Counted from the stretch's first letter, positions 1-9,064 are shown. The stretch is DNA of 64,000 bases from Paragemmobacter amnigenus (GCF_009908265.2 NZ_JAAATX020000006.1:186001-250000), one strand, 5' to 3'. Notes: a model not told the origin generated them from the letters alone. Numbers and translations: made by a program.

Positions 1-103
1 ATTCCTCGACCAGCGCCATCACCGTGGCGGCGGATGTTTCCACCCGCTCCTTCGGCAGGCCGATGCGTTCCCGCACCCATGCGAAATACAGAACCTCGAT
101 CAT
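1..103 (-). CDS. moaD: Molybdopterin synthase small subunit MoaD (N-terminal fragment)
   Basis: Reading the minus strand from ATG at 103 gives about 34 residues beginning MIEVLYFAWVRERIG, with a beta-grasp N-terminus like that of MoaD. MoaD carries the C-terminal thiocarboxylate used by MoaE to make molybdopterin from cPMP in the cytoplasm. The C-terminal Gly-Gly lies beyond the window, so the key residue cannot be checked. The start codon overlaps the TGA of pgsA (ATGA), so the two are co-transcribed. A molybdenum-cofactor gene fits with the molybdenum formate dehydrogenase at 54-60 kb, though the two loci are far apart. Confidence 0.8.
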   Translation of the reverse strand, partial: MIEVLYFAWVRERIGLPKERVETSAATVMALVEE

Positions 104-765
104 CGGTCATCCCGCAGAAAGGGCAGCGACTTGCGGAAATAATCCCAACCCGTCACCAGCGTCAGGATCGCCGCCACCCAGATCAGCACCAGCCCCACCA
201 TCGTCGCATAGGACGAACAGCCCCGCGTCCCGCAGGACCGGATCGGATCGGCCAGACCCTGACTGACCAGCTCGGCATAGGCATCCATGGTCAGCCCCTG
301 CCGCGCGATCCCCTCCACATGTTCCAGCCCCGTGCCAAGGAACAGCACCGCAATCGCCACCATCTGCGCCGTGGTCTTCCATTTGGCCAGCTTGGTGACC
401 TTCAGAAGCCCCGCCTTGGCCCCGAGGAATTCGCGCAGGCCCGACACGAAGACCTCGCGGAACAGGATCGCCGTGACCGGCAGGATCAGCCACGGGTTCA
501 TCCCCGAATAGCCCGTGATGATGACCAGCGCGATCACCACCATCGCCTTGTCGGCAATCGGGTCCAGCATCGCGCCGAATTTCGATTCCTGCTTCCACGC
601 CCGCGCCAGATAGCCGTCGAACCAGTCCGTCACCGCCGCGCTGACAAACAGCGACAGCGCCAGCCAATCCGCCCACGGCCTATGGAAATAAAGGAACATG
701 ACAGCCACCCCCGGCGCGGCCAGCAGACGGATAACCGTCAGGATATTGGGCAGGTTCCATGTCAT
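100..765 (-). CDS. pgsA: CDP-diacylglycerol--glycerol-3-phosphate 3-phosphatidyltransferase
   Basis: PgsA makes phosphatidylglycerol phosphate from CDP-diacylglycerol and glycerol-3-phosphate in the inner membrane, the committed step to phosphatidylglycerol and cardiolipin. The 221-residue protein has the complete CDP-alcohol phosphotransferase signature D-G-x2-A-R-x8-G-x3-D-x3-D near residues 50-72, followed by several hydrophobic segments. I chose the ATG that gives MTWNLPNILTVIRL. The reading frame continues upstream to 822, but that extension is proline- and glycine-rich and unlike the family. The gene ends in an ATGA overlap with moaD. An insert of about 40 residues before the last membrane segment contains three cysteines and looks non-canonical. 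Confidence 0.93.
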   Translation of the reverse strand: MTWNLPNILTVIRLLAAPGVAVMFLYFHRPWADWLALSLFVSAAVTDWFDGYLARAWKQESKFGAMLDPIADKAMVVIALVIITGYSGMNPWLILPVTAILFREVFVSGLREFLGAKAGLLKVTKLAKWKTTAQMVAIAVLFLGTGLEHVEGIARQGLTMDAYAELVSQGLADPIRSCGTRGCSSYATMVGLVLIWVAAILTLVTGWDYFRKSLPFLRDDR

Positions 766-888
766 GCCCGCAGGGATAGCAGGGGAAACACCGGATAGAA
801 AAGGGTAAACGCGCCCTTGCAAGGTTGACGGGCGACACGCGCTTCGCTAGCAGGCCGCCTCTGGCGAACGGCAGGCGGGGGCGGCATC

Positions 889-1791
889 ATGGCGCGGACG
901 AAAAAGGGCAGGCCCGTTTCCGGCTGGCTGATCGTGGACAAGCCCGCAGGCATCACCTCCACCGCCGTGGTGAACAAGGTGAAATGGGCGCTCGCCGCGC
1001 AGAAGGCGGGCCATGCCGGCACGCTCGACCCCGCCGCGACGGGCGTTCTGGCGGTCGCTCTGGGCGAGGCGACAAAGACCGTCCCCCACATCACCGACGC
1101 ACTGAAATGTTACCGTTTCATGGTCCGCTTCGGCGCCGCCACCACCACCGACGATGCCGAGGGCGACGTCCTCGAAACCACCCCCGCCCGCCCGACCGAC
1201 GACGCGGTCCATGCCGCCCTGCCCGCCTTCCGTGGCCAGATCGAACAGGTTCCCCCCCAATTCTCGGCCGTCAAGGTCGATGGCGAACGCGCCTATGACC
1301 TTGCCCGCGAAGGCGAAAGGCTCGACCTCGCCCCCCGCCCGCTCTGGGTCGACAGCCTCGACCTGATCGACCGCCCCGATCCCGACCACGCCCTGTTCGA
1401 GATGGTCTGCGGCAAGGGCGGCTATGTCCGCTCCATCGCCCGCGACCTTGGCCGCGCGCTGGGATGCCTCGGCCATGTCCTGTGGCTGCGCCGCGAATGG
1501 TCCGGCCCCTTCGACGCCGCGCAGGGGATCACGCTGGACGACATCGACCGCCTCGCCCATACCCCCGACCTCGACGCGCATCTCCAGCCCCTCGAACTCG
1601 CGCTGCAAGACCTGCCGCAAGTGACCGCCACCCCCGAAGGCGCTGCCCGCATCCGCAACGGCAACCCCGGCATGGTCATCGCCACCGGCATCGACTGGGG
1701 GACCGAGGTCTGGGCCACCTACCAGAACCGCGCCATCGCCATCGGCCGCTACCAGTCCGGCGAACTCCACCCCTCGCGCGTCTTCAACTGA
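889..1791 (+). CDS. truB: tRNA pseudouridine-55 synthase TruB
   Basis: TruB converts U55 in the T-loop of tRNAs to pseudouridine. The 300-residue protein shows the N-terminal motif [13 protein letters not shown], then the catalytic GTLDPAATG with the nucleophilic aspartate at D47, and the family motifs Y-R-F and [12 protein letters not shown]. Its length is typical of the family. A GGCGGGGGCGG stretch lies just before the ATG and may act as a weak ribosome-binding site. In many bacteria truB is next to rbfA or rpsO; here rpsO follows 2.8 kb downstream, after three accessory genes. The gene is divergent from pgsA. Confidence 0.95.
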   Translation: MARTKKGRPVSGWLIVDKPAGITSTAVVNKVKWALAAQKAGHAGTLDPAATGVLAVALGEATKTVPHITDALKCYRFMVRFGAATTTDDAEGDVLETTPARPTDDAVHAALPAFRGQIEQVPPQFSAVKVDGERAYDLAREGERLDLAPRPLWVDSLDLIDRPDPDHALFEMVCGKGGYVRSIARDLGRALGCLGHVLWLRREWSGPFDAAQGITLDDIDRLAHTPDLDAHLQPLELALQDLPQVTATPEGAARIRNGNPGMVIATGIDWGTEVWATYQNRAIAIGRYQSGELHPSRVFN

Positions 1792-1800
1792 CCTTCCCTC

Positions 1801-1851
1801 TTCATCTTGGCACAAATACTCTCAGGGGGTCCGGGGGCAGAATGCCCCCGG
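1801..1851 (+). terminator. TTCATCTTGGC box plus GC hairpin downstream of truB
   Basis: Ten bases after the truB stop, a box reading TTCATCTTGGCACAAATAC is followed by CTCAGGGGGT and a perfect 9-bp stem, CCGGGGGCA (1831-1839) with TGCCCCCGG (1843-1851). There is no T-tract. The same box, again close to GC-rich hairpins or G-tracts, recurs at 26451, 26538 (inverted), 31370 (inverted) and 54111. I infer a dispersed repeat acting as a factor-dependent terminator or RNA-stabilising hairpin. Confidence 0.6.
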
Positions 1852-1871
1852 CTTGGCCGCAGGTTCCGCCG

Positions 1872-2381
1872 ATGATCACCCGCCACCACCAGAAGGGCGA
1901 CGCTGCCAGCACCGCCGTCTACTCGCCCTGCGAACGCTACCGCTATCTCTTGACCCGCGTCTGGAACCCCGACGGGCCGAAGGCGCTCTTCGTCATGCTC
2001 AATCCCTCCACCGCCACCGAATTCCAGAACGACCCCACGGTCGAACGCTGCGAACGCCGCGCCCGCGCCTTGGGGTACGGCGCCTTCCGCGTCACCAACA
2101 TCTTCGCCTTCCGCGCCACCGACCCCCGCGTCATGCGCGCCGAAGCCGACCCCGTCGGTCCCGCCAATGACGACGCCATCCGCGACAGCGCCACCGGCTG
2201 GGCCGACCGCATCATCTGCGCCTGGGGCACCCACGGCGCGCATCTGGACCGTGGCGCGCGGGTGGAATCCCTGCTCCGCGCCACGGACCGCCCGCTCTAT
2301 ACCCTTGGCCTGTCCAAGGACGGCCACCCGAAACACCCGCTCTACATCGGCTACGACCGCCAGCCGGAGCTTTGGCAATGA
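1872..2381 (+). CDS. DUF1643 domain-containing protein
   Basis: This 169-residue cytoplasmic protein has the DUF1643 core: a start resembling YLLTRVWNPDG, then LFVMLNPSTATEFQNDPTVE, VTNIFAFRATDP and a C-terminal LGLSKDGHPKHPLYI block. The family is common in bacteria and has no established function that I can name. I chose ATG 1872 because the sequence upstream in this frame is repeat/hairpin DNA. Its TGA overlaps the ATG of the next hydrolase gene, so they form a two-gene operon. The context does not indicate a pathway. Confidence 0.85.
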   Translation: MITRHHQKGDAASTAVYSPCERYRYLLTRVWNPDGPKALFVMLNPSTATEFQNDPTVERCERRARALGYGAFRVTNIFAFRATDPRVMRAEADPVGPANDDAIRDSATGWADRIICAWGTHGAHLDRGARVESLLRATDRPLYTLGLSKDGHPKHPLYIGYDRQPELWQ

Positions 2382-3274
2382 CCACCATCGCAGGCTTCAC
2401 CCGCAGCCGCATCGCCCTTCCCGATGTCACCCTCTCGGTCCAGACCGCAGGCGACGGCCCGCCCCTGATCCTGCTGCACGGCTTCCCCGAGAACGGCCTC
2501 TGCTGGGCCAATGTCGCCCCCGCCTTCACCGCCAGCCACCGCGTCATCATCCCCGACCTGCGCGGCTACGGCCAAAGCGACGCGCCGCCCGACGACGCCA
2601 CCCACGACACCTATTCCAAACGCCGCATGGCGCGCGACATCGTGGCGCTGATGGATGCACTGGACCTGCCCGCAGCCGCCATCCTCGGCCATGACCGCGG
2701 CGCGCGGGTGGCCTATCGCCTTGCGCTCGACCATCCCGACCGCATCACCCGCCTCGGCATCATCGAGATCGCGCCCACCGCCGAATACTGGGACGCATGG
2801 GGGTACGACCTTGCCATGGCCGCGTGGCACTGGACCTTCCTCGCCCAGCCCGCGCCGGTGCCCGAACGCATGATCGCCGCCGACCCCGTCGCATGGGTCG
2901 ACCATACCCTGCGCGGCTGGACACTGGCGAAATCGCTGGACTGCTTCGCCCCCGCCGCCCTGCACGCCTACCGCGCGCAGGCCACCGACCCCGCCCGCGT
3001 CCATGCGATGTGCGCCGATTACCGCGCCGGCGCCACCACCGACCGCGCGCATGACATCGCCGACCGCGCCGCAGGCCGCCGCATCACCGCCCCGCTCCAC
3101 TTTCTCTGGGGTCTGCACGGCTTTCCCGCCCGCACCGGCGATCCGGCAGGCATCTGGCGCCGCTGGGCCGACACCGTGACCGACACCTCCTGCGACTCCG
3201 GCCATTTCGTGATGGAGGAAAACCCGCAGGCCGTGCTTGCCGCCTTCCTGCCCTTCTTCGCGCCACCCGCCTGA
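2378..3274 (+). CDS. Alpha/beta hydrolase, fluoroacetate dehalogenase-like
   Basis: This 298-residue alpha/beta hydrolase starts at an ATG overlapping the previous stop; an in-frame TTG lies two codons earlier. It has the oxyanion motif HGFPEN (34-39) and the nucleophile elbow GHDRGAR with D106 followed by R107 and R110. H151-W152 lie in a segment like the halide-binding HW of fluoroacetate dehalogenases, and DSGHF near the C-terminus supplies the catalytic His. The Asp-Arg pair with a downstream His-Trp is typical of haloacetate dehalogenases, whereas epoxide hydrolases usually have Asp-Trp at the elbow. From memory of that family, the acid residue in DIVPT is Asp; here the segment is EIAPT (E130). 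Hydrolysis of a halo-acid is an inference; it could be another ester or epoxide hydrolase. Confidence 0.75.
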   Translation: MTTIAGFTRSRIALPDVTLSVQTAGDGPPLILLHGFPENGLCWANVAPAFTASHRVIIPDLRGYGQSDAPPDDATHDTYSKRRMARDIVALMDALDLPAAAILGHDRGARVAYRLALDHPDRITRLGIIEIAPTAEYWDAWGYDLAMAAWHWTFLAQPAPVPERMIAADPVAWVDHTLRGWTLAKSLDCFAPAALHAYRAQATDPARVHAMCADYRAGATTDRAHDIADRAAGRRITAPLHFLWGLHGFPARTGDPAGIWRRWADTVTDTSCDSGHFVMEENPQAVLAAFLPFFAPPA

Positions 3275-3280
3275 CTGTCG

Positions 3281-4297
3281 TCAGACCAGCCGCAGCCCGA
3301 TCTCGTCCACGCCCAGCCCCGCCGCCCCCGTCACCCGCGCCATCACCGCGCCATCCAGCAGGATCACCGCATCCGCGCCATCCCCGATCACTTCGAGCAG
3401 CGGCTCCGATCCATCCGCAGGCGCGGGCAGTTCCACCACCAGCCGGTCCTCCTGACTGTCGTAATCCGCGATCACCGCCGCCCCTCCGGCAAGGATCACG
3501 AATTCATCCGCCCCCGCCCCGCCTGTGGCATAGCTGCCCCCCGACAGGACCAGCGCATCATCCCCGTCCCCACCGTTCAGGAAATCCGCCCCGCCCCCTG
3601 CGACAAGGCGGTCATTCCCCTCCATCCCGTCCAGCGTGTCATCACCGGCACCACCGGAAAGCTCGTCCCCGTCCGCCCCTCCGGTCAGCCAGTCATTGCC
3701 AGCCCCGCCCTCCAGACTGTCCCGCCCGTCACCGCCCGCCAGCGTGTCATCCCCCGCCCCGCCAAAGGCCAGATCGTCGCCCGACTGACCGGCCAGCAGA
3801 TCGTCACCCGCATCCCCGTCCAGCAGATCATTCCCCGCACCCGCCGCCAGCCGGTCATTCCCGTCGCCAGCCAGAAGACTGTCATCGCCAAGGCCGCCAT
3901 CCAGATCGTCGCCCCCGTCACCCCCGTCCAGCGTATCCGCCCCGCCCCCGCCCGACAGCGCATCCCGCCCGCCCCAACCGCGCAGCATGTCATCGCCACC
4001 GCCCCCGGCCATCACGTCACCCGCCACGGAATCGCCGTCCATCCAGAGCGGCTCATCCGGCACAGGCGGCGCATCGCTGCTGCGCGGCATCCCCTCATCC
4101 GGCCCGTCCGGTTGCGGCGCAAGGAACCCGTCTTCCCCGTCGTCCCAATCCGGCAGAAGCATGCCGCCCCCTGCCACATCGCCCGCAGGATCCGGCTCCG
4201 CATCGGTATCCACGGCGGGATCATCCCCGTCCCCCGCCACGCCACTGCCGATGAACCCGGCCATGACCAGCCCGAACAGGCCCAGCAATCCCAGCAT
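3281..4297 (-). CDS. RTX (haemolysin-type calcium-binding) repeat protein with N-terminal membrane anchor
   Basis: The 338-residue protein begins with a hydrophobic segment [15 protein letters not shown], then an acidic low-complexity linker to about residue 95. About a dozen nonapeptide repeats of the GGxGxDxLx type follow, to about residue 265, and then a 70-residue beta-rich tail containing [15 protein letters not shown]. The repeats form calcium-binding beta-rolls. ATG 4297 is chosen because AAGGGG sits 6 bases upstream; an upstream ATG at 4342 has no such site. I see no adjacent type I secretion ABC or membrane-fusion genes. The N-terminal hydrophobic stretch suggests it is membrane-tethered or Sec-exported. 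It converges with the hydrolase, only 6 bases away. Confidence 0.85.
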   Translation of the reverse strand: MLGLLGLFGLVMAGFIGSGVAGDGDDPAVDTDAEPDPAGDVAGGGMLLPDWDDGEDGFLAPQPDGPDEGMPRSSDAPPVPDEPLWMDGDSVAGDVMAGGGGDDMLRGWGGRDALSGGGGADTLDGGDGGDDLDGGLGDDSLLAGDGNDRLAAGAGNDLLDGDAGDDLLAGQSGDDLAFGGAGDDTLAGGDGRDSLEGGAGNDWLTGGADGDELSGGAGDDTLDGMEGNDRLVAGGGADFLNGGDGDDALVLSGGSYATGGAGADEFVILAGGAAVIADYDSQEDRLVVELPAPADGSEPLLEVIGDGADAVILLDGAVMARVTGAAGLGVDEIGLRLV

Positions 4298-4570
4298 CCC
4301 CGCACCCCTTACCGCACCACCGGACACCCCTGCCCGCCACATGCCGAAGATGCCAGAATCACCCCCCCGCTTCCAGCAGCGCAGGCCCGCTTTCTCTCGG
4401 CGTGGTTAACCCCCCGCCGCGCCACGGATCACAAAACGCCTTTCCTTCCTGCCCGTTTTCTCCTATACGCCCGCATCCGCAGCGGATCGACCGACTCGCC
4501 GCGGACCTACCGGCCTTGCTGGACGACATCCCGGCTTGTGCCTTCACCCTCTGGATACAGGAGAGATCCG

Positions 4571-4840
4571 ATGTCGATCACCGTCGAAGAAAAGACCCGC
4601 CTCATCAAGGAATACGCGACCAAGGAAGGCGACACCGGCTCGCCCGAAGTTCAGGTCGCCATCCTGTCGTCGCGCATCGCGACGCTCACCGAACATTTCA
4701 AGGCCCACAAGAAGGACAACCACTCGCGTCGTGGCCTTCTGATGCTCGTGGCCCAGCGCCGCAAGCTGCTGGACTACCTCAAGGGCAAGGACGAAGGCCG
4801 CTACGCCTCGCTCATCTCGCGCCTCGGCCTGCGCCGCTGA
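4571..4840 (+). CDS. rpsO: 30S ribosomal protein S15
   Basis: The 89-residue product has the family's usual length and sequence ([46 protein letters not shown]). S15 binds 16S rRNA helix 22 early in assembly of the small-subunit platform. A GGAGAG ribosome-binding site lies just upstream of ATG 4571. The 270 bases before it carry no gene and presumably hold the promoter and any autoregulatory leader. It is followed by a terminator hairpin and then pnp, the classic rpsO-pnp order. Confidence 0.98.
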   Translation: MSITVEEKTRLIKEYATKEGDTGSPEVQVAILSSRIATLTEHFKAHKKDNHSRRGLLMLVAQRRKLLDYLKGKDEGRYASLISRLGLRR

Positions 4841-4862
4841 TCGCAAGACAGTTCCGATGCAG

Positions 4863-4897
4863 ACGCCCGCACCGCAAGGTCGCGGGCGTTTCGCTTT
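4863..4897 (+). terminator. rpsO terminator
   Basis: A perfect 8-bp stem, ACGCCCGC (4863-4870) with GCGGGCGT (4882-4889), is followed by TTCGCTTTT. This is a standard intrinsic terminator, so pnp probably also needs its own promoter unless there is read-through. Confidence 0.8.
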
Positions 4898-4906
4898 TGG
4901 CACCCG

Positions 4907-5025
4907 CGATTTCTGACGCAGAAATCGTCGCGGAATTTGACACAAATTCCGCCCTCCCCCCCGCGCCACGCACCGGACCCGGTTTCTGCGCCAGAAACCG
5001 GCGCGGAGTTTGCGTCAAACTCCGC
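4907..5025. repeat. Duplicated two-hairpin palindromic element between rpsO and pnp
   Basis: Four perfect inverted repeats lie in series. They are CGATTTCTG-ACG-CAGAAATCG (4907-4927), GCGGAATTTG-ACA-CAAATTCCGC (4930-4952), CCGGTTTCTG-CGC-CAGAAACCGG (4979-5001) and GCGGAGTTTG-CGT-CAAACTCCGC (5003-5025). Hairpins 1 and 3, and hairpins 2 and 4, are homologous pairs, so the element is a two-hairpin unit present twice, 26 bases apart. Wherever the copies differ in the stems, both arms change together (A-T to G-C pairs). Conserved pairing implies a structural role in RNA or a DNA-palindrome role. This fills most of the 364-base gap before pnp; the rest (5026-5204) holds the pnp leader. Confidence 0.85.
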
Positions 5026-5204
5026 TTTCCCCGCCACTGCCCACTACGTCCTTCCCAAACCACCGCTTTTCCTGTATGCGCCCCCCATCTGCGACGTGAG
5101 GCCATGCCCCCGGCCACATGCGAAGGATAGGGGGCGGCGGCAATGGGGCCGCCATGAAAACGGGGGACCGGCAGGGGCCGTGATCCCTCAGATAGGATCC
5201 GCTG

Positions 5205-7346
5205 ATGTTCAACGTTATCAAGAAATCCATCCAGTGGGGCGGTGAGACGCTCACTCTGGAAACCGGGAAGGTTGCCCGTCAGGCCGACGGCACCGTGATC
5301 GCCACGCTGGGCGAAACCTCGGTCATGGCCAACGTCACCTTCGCCAAGCAGGCGAAGCCGGGTCAGGACTTCTTCCCCCTGACCGTGCACTACCAGGAAA
5401 AATACTACGCCGCCGGCAAGATCCCGGGCGGCTTCTTCAAGCGCGAGGCGCGTCCTTCGGAAAAGGAAACGCTGACCTCCCGCCTGATCGACCGTCCCTG
5501 CCGCCCGCTCTTTGTCGACGGCTTCAAGAACGAAGTCCTCGTCATGGCGACGGTGCTGTCGCATGACCTGCACAACGAACCCGACATCGTGGCAATGATC
5601 GCGGCCTCCGCCGCGCTGACCATCTCGGGCGTGCCCTTCATGGGCCCGATCGGCGCGGCCCGCGTCGGCTTCTCGAACGGCGAATACGTGCTGAACCCGT
5701 CGGTGGACGATCTGCAGAACCTGCGGAACAACCCCGACCAGCGTCTGGACCTCGTCATCGCGGGCACAAAAGACGCCGTGATGATGGTGGAATCCGAGGC
5801 CTATGAACTGACCGAGGCCGAAATGCTCGGCGCGGTGAAGTTCGGCCATGCGGCGATGCAGCCGGTGATCGACCTGATCATCGACCTCGCCGAAGACGCG
5901 GCCAAGGAACCCTTCGACTTCTCGCCGCCGGATTACTCGGACCTCTACGCCCGCGTGAAGGCCGCAGGCGAAACCCAGATGCGCGCCGCCTTCGCGATCA
6001 AGGACAAGCAGGAGCGTACCAACGCGATCTCTGCCGCCGTCGACGCGATCAAGGCCGCGCTCTCGGACGAAGACCTTGCCGACGCCAACCTCGGCTCGGC
6101 GATCAAGAAGCTGGAAAGCTCCATCCTGCGCGGCGACATCATCAACGGTGGCGCCCGCATCGACGGCCGCGACAACAAGACCGTGCGCCCGATCATCTCG
6201 GAAACCGGCGTCCTGCCGCGCACCCACGGCTCGGCCCTCTTCACCCGGGGCGAAACGCAGGCGCTGGTCGTGACCACGCTCGGCACGGGCGAGGATGAGC
6301 AGATCATCGACGCGCTGCACGGCAACTCGCGCTCCAACTTCCTGCTGCACTACAACTTCCCGCCCTATTCGGTCGGTGAAGTGGGCCGCGTGGGCTCCCC
6401 CGGACGTCGTGAAATCGGCCACGGCAAACTGGCATGGCGCGCCCTTCAGGCCGTCCTGCCCGCACCGACCGACTTCCCCTACACCATCCGCGTCGTGTCC
6501 GAGATCACGGAATCGAACGGCTCCTCCTCGATGGCCTCCGTCTGCGGCGGGTCGCTGTCGATGATGGATGCGGGCGTTCCGCTGAAGGCACCGGTCGCGG
6601 GCGTGGCCATGGGCCTGATCCTCGAGGACGATGGCCGCTGGGCCGTGCTGACCGACATCCTCGGCGACGAGGATCACTTGGGCGACATGGACTTCAAGGT
6701 CGCAGGGACCGAGAACGGCATCACCTCGCTCCAGATGGACATCAAGGTCGCGGGCATCACACCCGAGATCATGGAACAGGCGCTGGCACAGGCCAAGGAC
6801 GGCCGTCTGCACATCCTGGGCGAGATGAACAAGGCGCTCTCCGCGCCGCAGGGGTTCAGCGAATACGCGCCCAAGATCGAAACGCTGACCATCCCCACCG
6901 ACAAGATCCGCGAAGTGATCGGCTCGGGCGGCAAGGTCATCCGCGAGATCGTGGAAACCAGCGGAGCCAAGGTCGACATCAACGACGACGGCGTCATCAA
7001 GATCGCCTCCTCGTCGGCGGATGCGATCAAGCGCGCCTATGACATGATCTGGTCGATCGTCGCCGAACCCGAGGAAGGCCACATCTACACCGGCCGCGTG
7101 GTGAAACTCGTCGACTTCGGCGCCTTCGTGAACTTCTTCGGCAAGCGCGACGGTCTGGTCCACGTCTCCCAGATCGCCAACAAGCGCCTGAACCACCCGA
7201 ACGAGGTGCTGAAGGAAGGTCAGGAAGTGAAGGTCAAACTCCTCGGCTTCGACGACCGCGGCAAGGTCCGGCTCGGCATGAAGATGGTCGACCAGGAAAC
7301 CGGCGAGGAAATCGTCGAGAAGAAGGGCGAGTCGGAAGAGGCGTGA
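5205..7346 (+). CDS. pnp: Polyribonucleotide nucleotidyltransferase (PNPase)
   Basis: PNPase is a 3'-5' phosphorolytic exoribonuclease of the RNA degradosome. The 713-residue protein carries two RNase PH-like domains (about 1-220 and 315-535) separated by the all-alpha linker. A KH domain follows (about 560-620; [12 protein letters not shown] is the GxxG loop), then an S1 domain (about 625-700; [16 protein letters not shown]). The active-site region [16 protein letters not shown] is intact. ATG 5205 follows GATAGGATCCGCTG. The leader includes a GGCGGC/GCCGCC-type hairpin near 5130-5155; in E. coli such a leader hairpin is the target of RNase III/PNPase autoregulation, but here that is only inferred. 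Confidence 0.97.
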   Translation: MFNVIKKSIQWGGETLTLETGKVARQADGTVIATLGETSVMANVTFAKQAKPGQDFFPLTVHYQEKYYAAGKIPGGFFKREARPSEKETLTSRLIDRPCRPLFVDGFKNEVLVMATVLSHDLHNEPDIVAMIAASAALTISGVPFMGPIGAARVGFSNGEYVLNPSVDDLQNLRNNPDQRLDLVIAGTKDAVMMVESEAYELTEAEMLGAVKFGHAAMQPVIDLIIDLAEDAAKEPFDFSPPDYSDLYARVKAAGETQMRAAFAIKDKQERTNAISAAVDAIKAALSDEDLADANLGSAIKKLESSILRGDIINGGARIDGRDNKTVRPIISETGVLPRTHGSALFTRGETQALVVTTLGTGEDEQIIDALHGNSRSNFLLHYNFPPYSVGEVGRVGSPGRREIGHGKLAWRALQAVLPAPTDFPYTIRVVSEITESNGSSSMASVCGGSLSMMDAGVPLKAPVAGVAMGLILEDDGRWAVLTDILGDEDHLGDMDFKVAGTENGITSLQMDIKVAGITPEIMEQALAQAKDGRLHILGEMNKALSAPQGFSEYAPKIETLTIPTDKIREVIGSGGKVIREIVETSGAKVDINDDGVIKIASSSADAIKRAYDMIWSIVAEPEEGHIYTGRVVKLVDFGAFVNFFGKRDGLVHVSQIANKRLNHPNEVLKEGQEVKVKLLGFDDRGKVRLGMKMVDQETGEEIVEKKGESEEA

Positions 7347-7372
7347 TCGCCCCCCGACCGTGACGACAGGAC

Positions 7373-7401
7373 CCCGGCAGCAATGCCGGGGTTTTCTTTT
7401 G
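7373..7401 (+). terminator. pnp terminator
   Basis: The stem CCCCGGCA (7373-7380) pairs with TGCCGGGG (7385-7392) around a GCAA tetraloop and is followed by TTTTCTTTT. It is a strong intrinsic terminator for pnp, ending 8 bases before the 3' end of the converging manC gene. Confidence 0.92.
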
Positions 7402-7409
7402 GGTCCGGA

Positions 7410-8840
7410 TCAGCCCTTGGCGCCCTGACCGCGGGAATAGATATCCTCGTAACGGATGATGTCATCCTCACCCAGATAACTGCCTGTCTGGACCTCGATC
7501 AGGACCATCGGCACCTTGCCGGGGTTTTCCATCCGGTGCTTCGCGCCAAGCGGAATATAGATCGACTCGTTCTCGCCGATCAGACGGACCGAGTCATCGA
7601 CCGTGACCCGTGCGGTGCCGTTCACGACGATCCAGTGCTCGGACCGGTGCAGGTGCGACTGAAGCGACAGCGCAGCGCCGGGCTTGACGACGATGCGTTT
7701 GACTTGGAACCGATCAGACAGGGCAAGTGTTTCGAACCAGCCCCACGGACGATGATCACGCGGAAAGCACTCGGCCTGTTTCGCGCCCTTGGCCTTAAGC
7801 AAATCCACGGCTTTCTTGACATCCTGCGCGCGGGACCTGTGGGCAACCAGAACGGCATCGGCGGTGGCGACAGCCAGAATGTCCGACAGGCCGATCCCGA
7901 CAAGTTCCACGCCCGAATCCTCGGCACGAAGCAGGGTGCCATGGCAGTCGATGGCCGTGGCATTGCCGCCCAGCGCGTTGCCCTGCCCGTCAGGGCGCAT
8001 TTCGGCCGAGACCGCGTCCCAGCCGCCCAGATCGGACCACCCCGCGCCGAAGGGCACAGCGACGAGGTTGTCCGCGCGTTCCATCACCGCGTAGTCGATG
8101 GAGAGGGACTCGACCGCCGACCATGCCGCGGGATCAAGGCGAATAAAACCGAGATCGACGCGCGCCGCATCGACGGCAGCCGTGACGGGGGCCAGAAAGT
8201 CGGGCGCATGTCGGGCAAATGCGTCAAGCATGGTGCGGGCCGAGCAAAGGAAGATACCAGCATTCCAGAGGAAGTTTCCGGCAGCGAGCATGGTTTCAGC
8301 CAGATCGCGGGGCGGCTTCTCGACAAAGCGCTTGAGGGCAATGGTCGTGCCTTCCGTCGCTGGGCCGACAAGTTCAAGCCAGCCATACCCCGTCTCGGCG
8401 CGGGTCGGACGGATGCCGAAGGTGACGATCATTCCCTCCTCTGCCGCTGCCACACCGGTCTGAACGGCAGAACGGAAGGCTTGCGCGTCAGGGATCACAT
8501 GATCCGACGGGGCGACCAGCATCAGCGCATCAGGATCGGTCCTGGCCAAGTGGATCGCTGCAGCAAGGATGGCAGGGGCGGTATTGCGCGCATCGGGTTC
8601 GATCAGGACCGGACCGGGGTCTATACCCGCATCCTGCAACTGCTCGGTCACGATGAACCGGTAATCCGATCCGGTGATAACGAGAGGCCGCGCAAAACCG
8701 TCACCAGACAGACGCAGGGCCGAAGACTGGAACAGACTTTCCTCCGAAAGGAGCCGGACAAACTGCTTCGGGAAGCTCTTGCGGGAAAGGGGCCAGAGCC
8801 GGGTGCCGGACCCGCCACAGAGAAGAACGGGGTGAAGCAT
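7410..8840 (-). CDS. manC: Mannose-1-phosphate guanylyltransferase / mannose-6-phosphate isomerase
   Basis: This bifunctional enzyme makes GDP-mannose from mannose-1-phosphate and GTP and can isomerise fructose-6-phosphate to mannose-6-phosphate. In 476 residues, the N-terminal nucleotidyltransferase domain (1-330) shows LLCGGSGTRLWPLSR, FPKQF, EPDARNTAPA and VEKP. The C-terminal cupin domain (about 350-470) has RPWGWFE, QSHLHRSEHW and ENESIYIPLGAKHR with the metal-binding residues. AAAGGA precedes the ATG. GDP-mannose is the substrate of gmd in the polysaccharide locus that begins just beyond the promoter region, so manC probably marks its edge. Confidence 0.95.
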   Translation of the reverse strand: MLHPVLLCGGSGTRLWPLSRKSFPKQFVRLLSEESLFQSSALRLSGDGFARPLVITGSDYRFIVTEQLQDAGIDPGPVLIEPDARNTAPAILAAAIHLARTDPDALMLVAPSDHVIPDAQAFRSAVQTGVAAAEEGMIVTFGIRPTRAETGYGWLELVGPATEGTTIALKRFVEKPPRDLAETMLAAGNFLWNAGIFLCSARTMLDAFARHAPDFLAPVTAAVDAARVDLGFIRLDPAAWSAVESLSIDYAVMERADNLVAVPFGAGWSDLGGWDAVSAEMRPDGQGNALGGNATAIDCHGTLLRAEDSGVELVGIGLSDILAVATADAVLVAHRSRAQDVKKAVDLLKAKGAKQAECFPRDHRPWGWFETLALSDRFQVKRIVVKPGAALSLQSHLHRSEHWIVVNGTARVTVDDSVRLIGENESIYIPLGAKHRMENPGKVPMVLIEVQTGSYLGEDDIIRYEDIYSRGQGAKG

Positions 8841-9064
8841 ACATGATCCTTTAAACAGTCAGGTGGCGCATACTGCCCGCCAAACAGGAGCTTCGAGGCT
8901 ACGGCATTGCTAAGAAGCCCAGGATTAAAGCAAGTGCAATGAAAAGATAACCATTGCATGCGCGGAGCGCGAGAGGTTGTTCCCAAACATGACCAAGGAT
9001 CAAACTTGCGGAAGAACCGGCTGGCAGGCATCACTGCGGCTAATCTCATGAAGTTTGGCGGACC
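8841..9064. promoter_or_regulatory. Divergent intergenic region between manC and the GT10 gene
   Basis: These 224 bases separate two divergent genes and are clearly richer in A+T than the flanking housekeeping DNA (for example TTAAAGCAAGTGCAATGAAAAG). They must contain the promoters for manC (minus) and the GT10 gene (plus). I see no unambiguous -35/-10 pair or palindrome and no credible small gene. Confidence 0.4.

Noticed and set aside
107-676. Glycine/aspartate-rich minus-strand open frame inside pgsA
   Set aside because: It is an alternative frame of pgsA without motifs.
4907-5025. CRISPR array, because of evenly spaced palindromes
   Set aside because: There are only two units, each itself a double hairpin, with no unique spacers and no cas genes.
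4812-7196. 794-codon open frame on the minus strand across pnp
   Set aside because: It is antisense to the well-supported pnp gene; its translation is low-complexity Asp/Gly/Val/His-rich text produced by high GC third positions.
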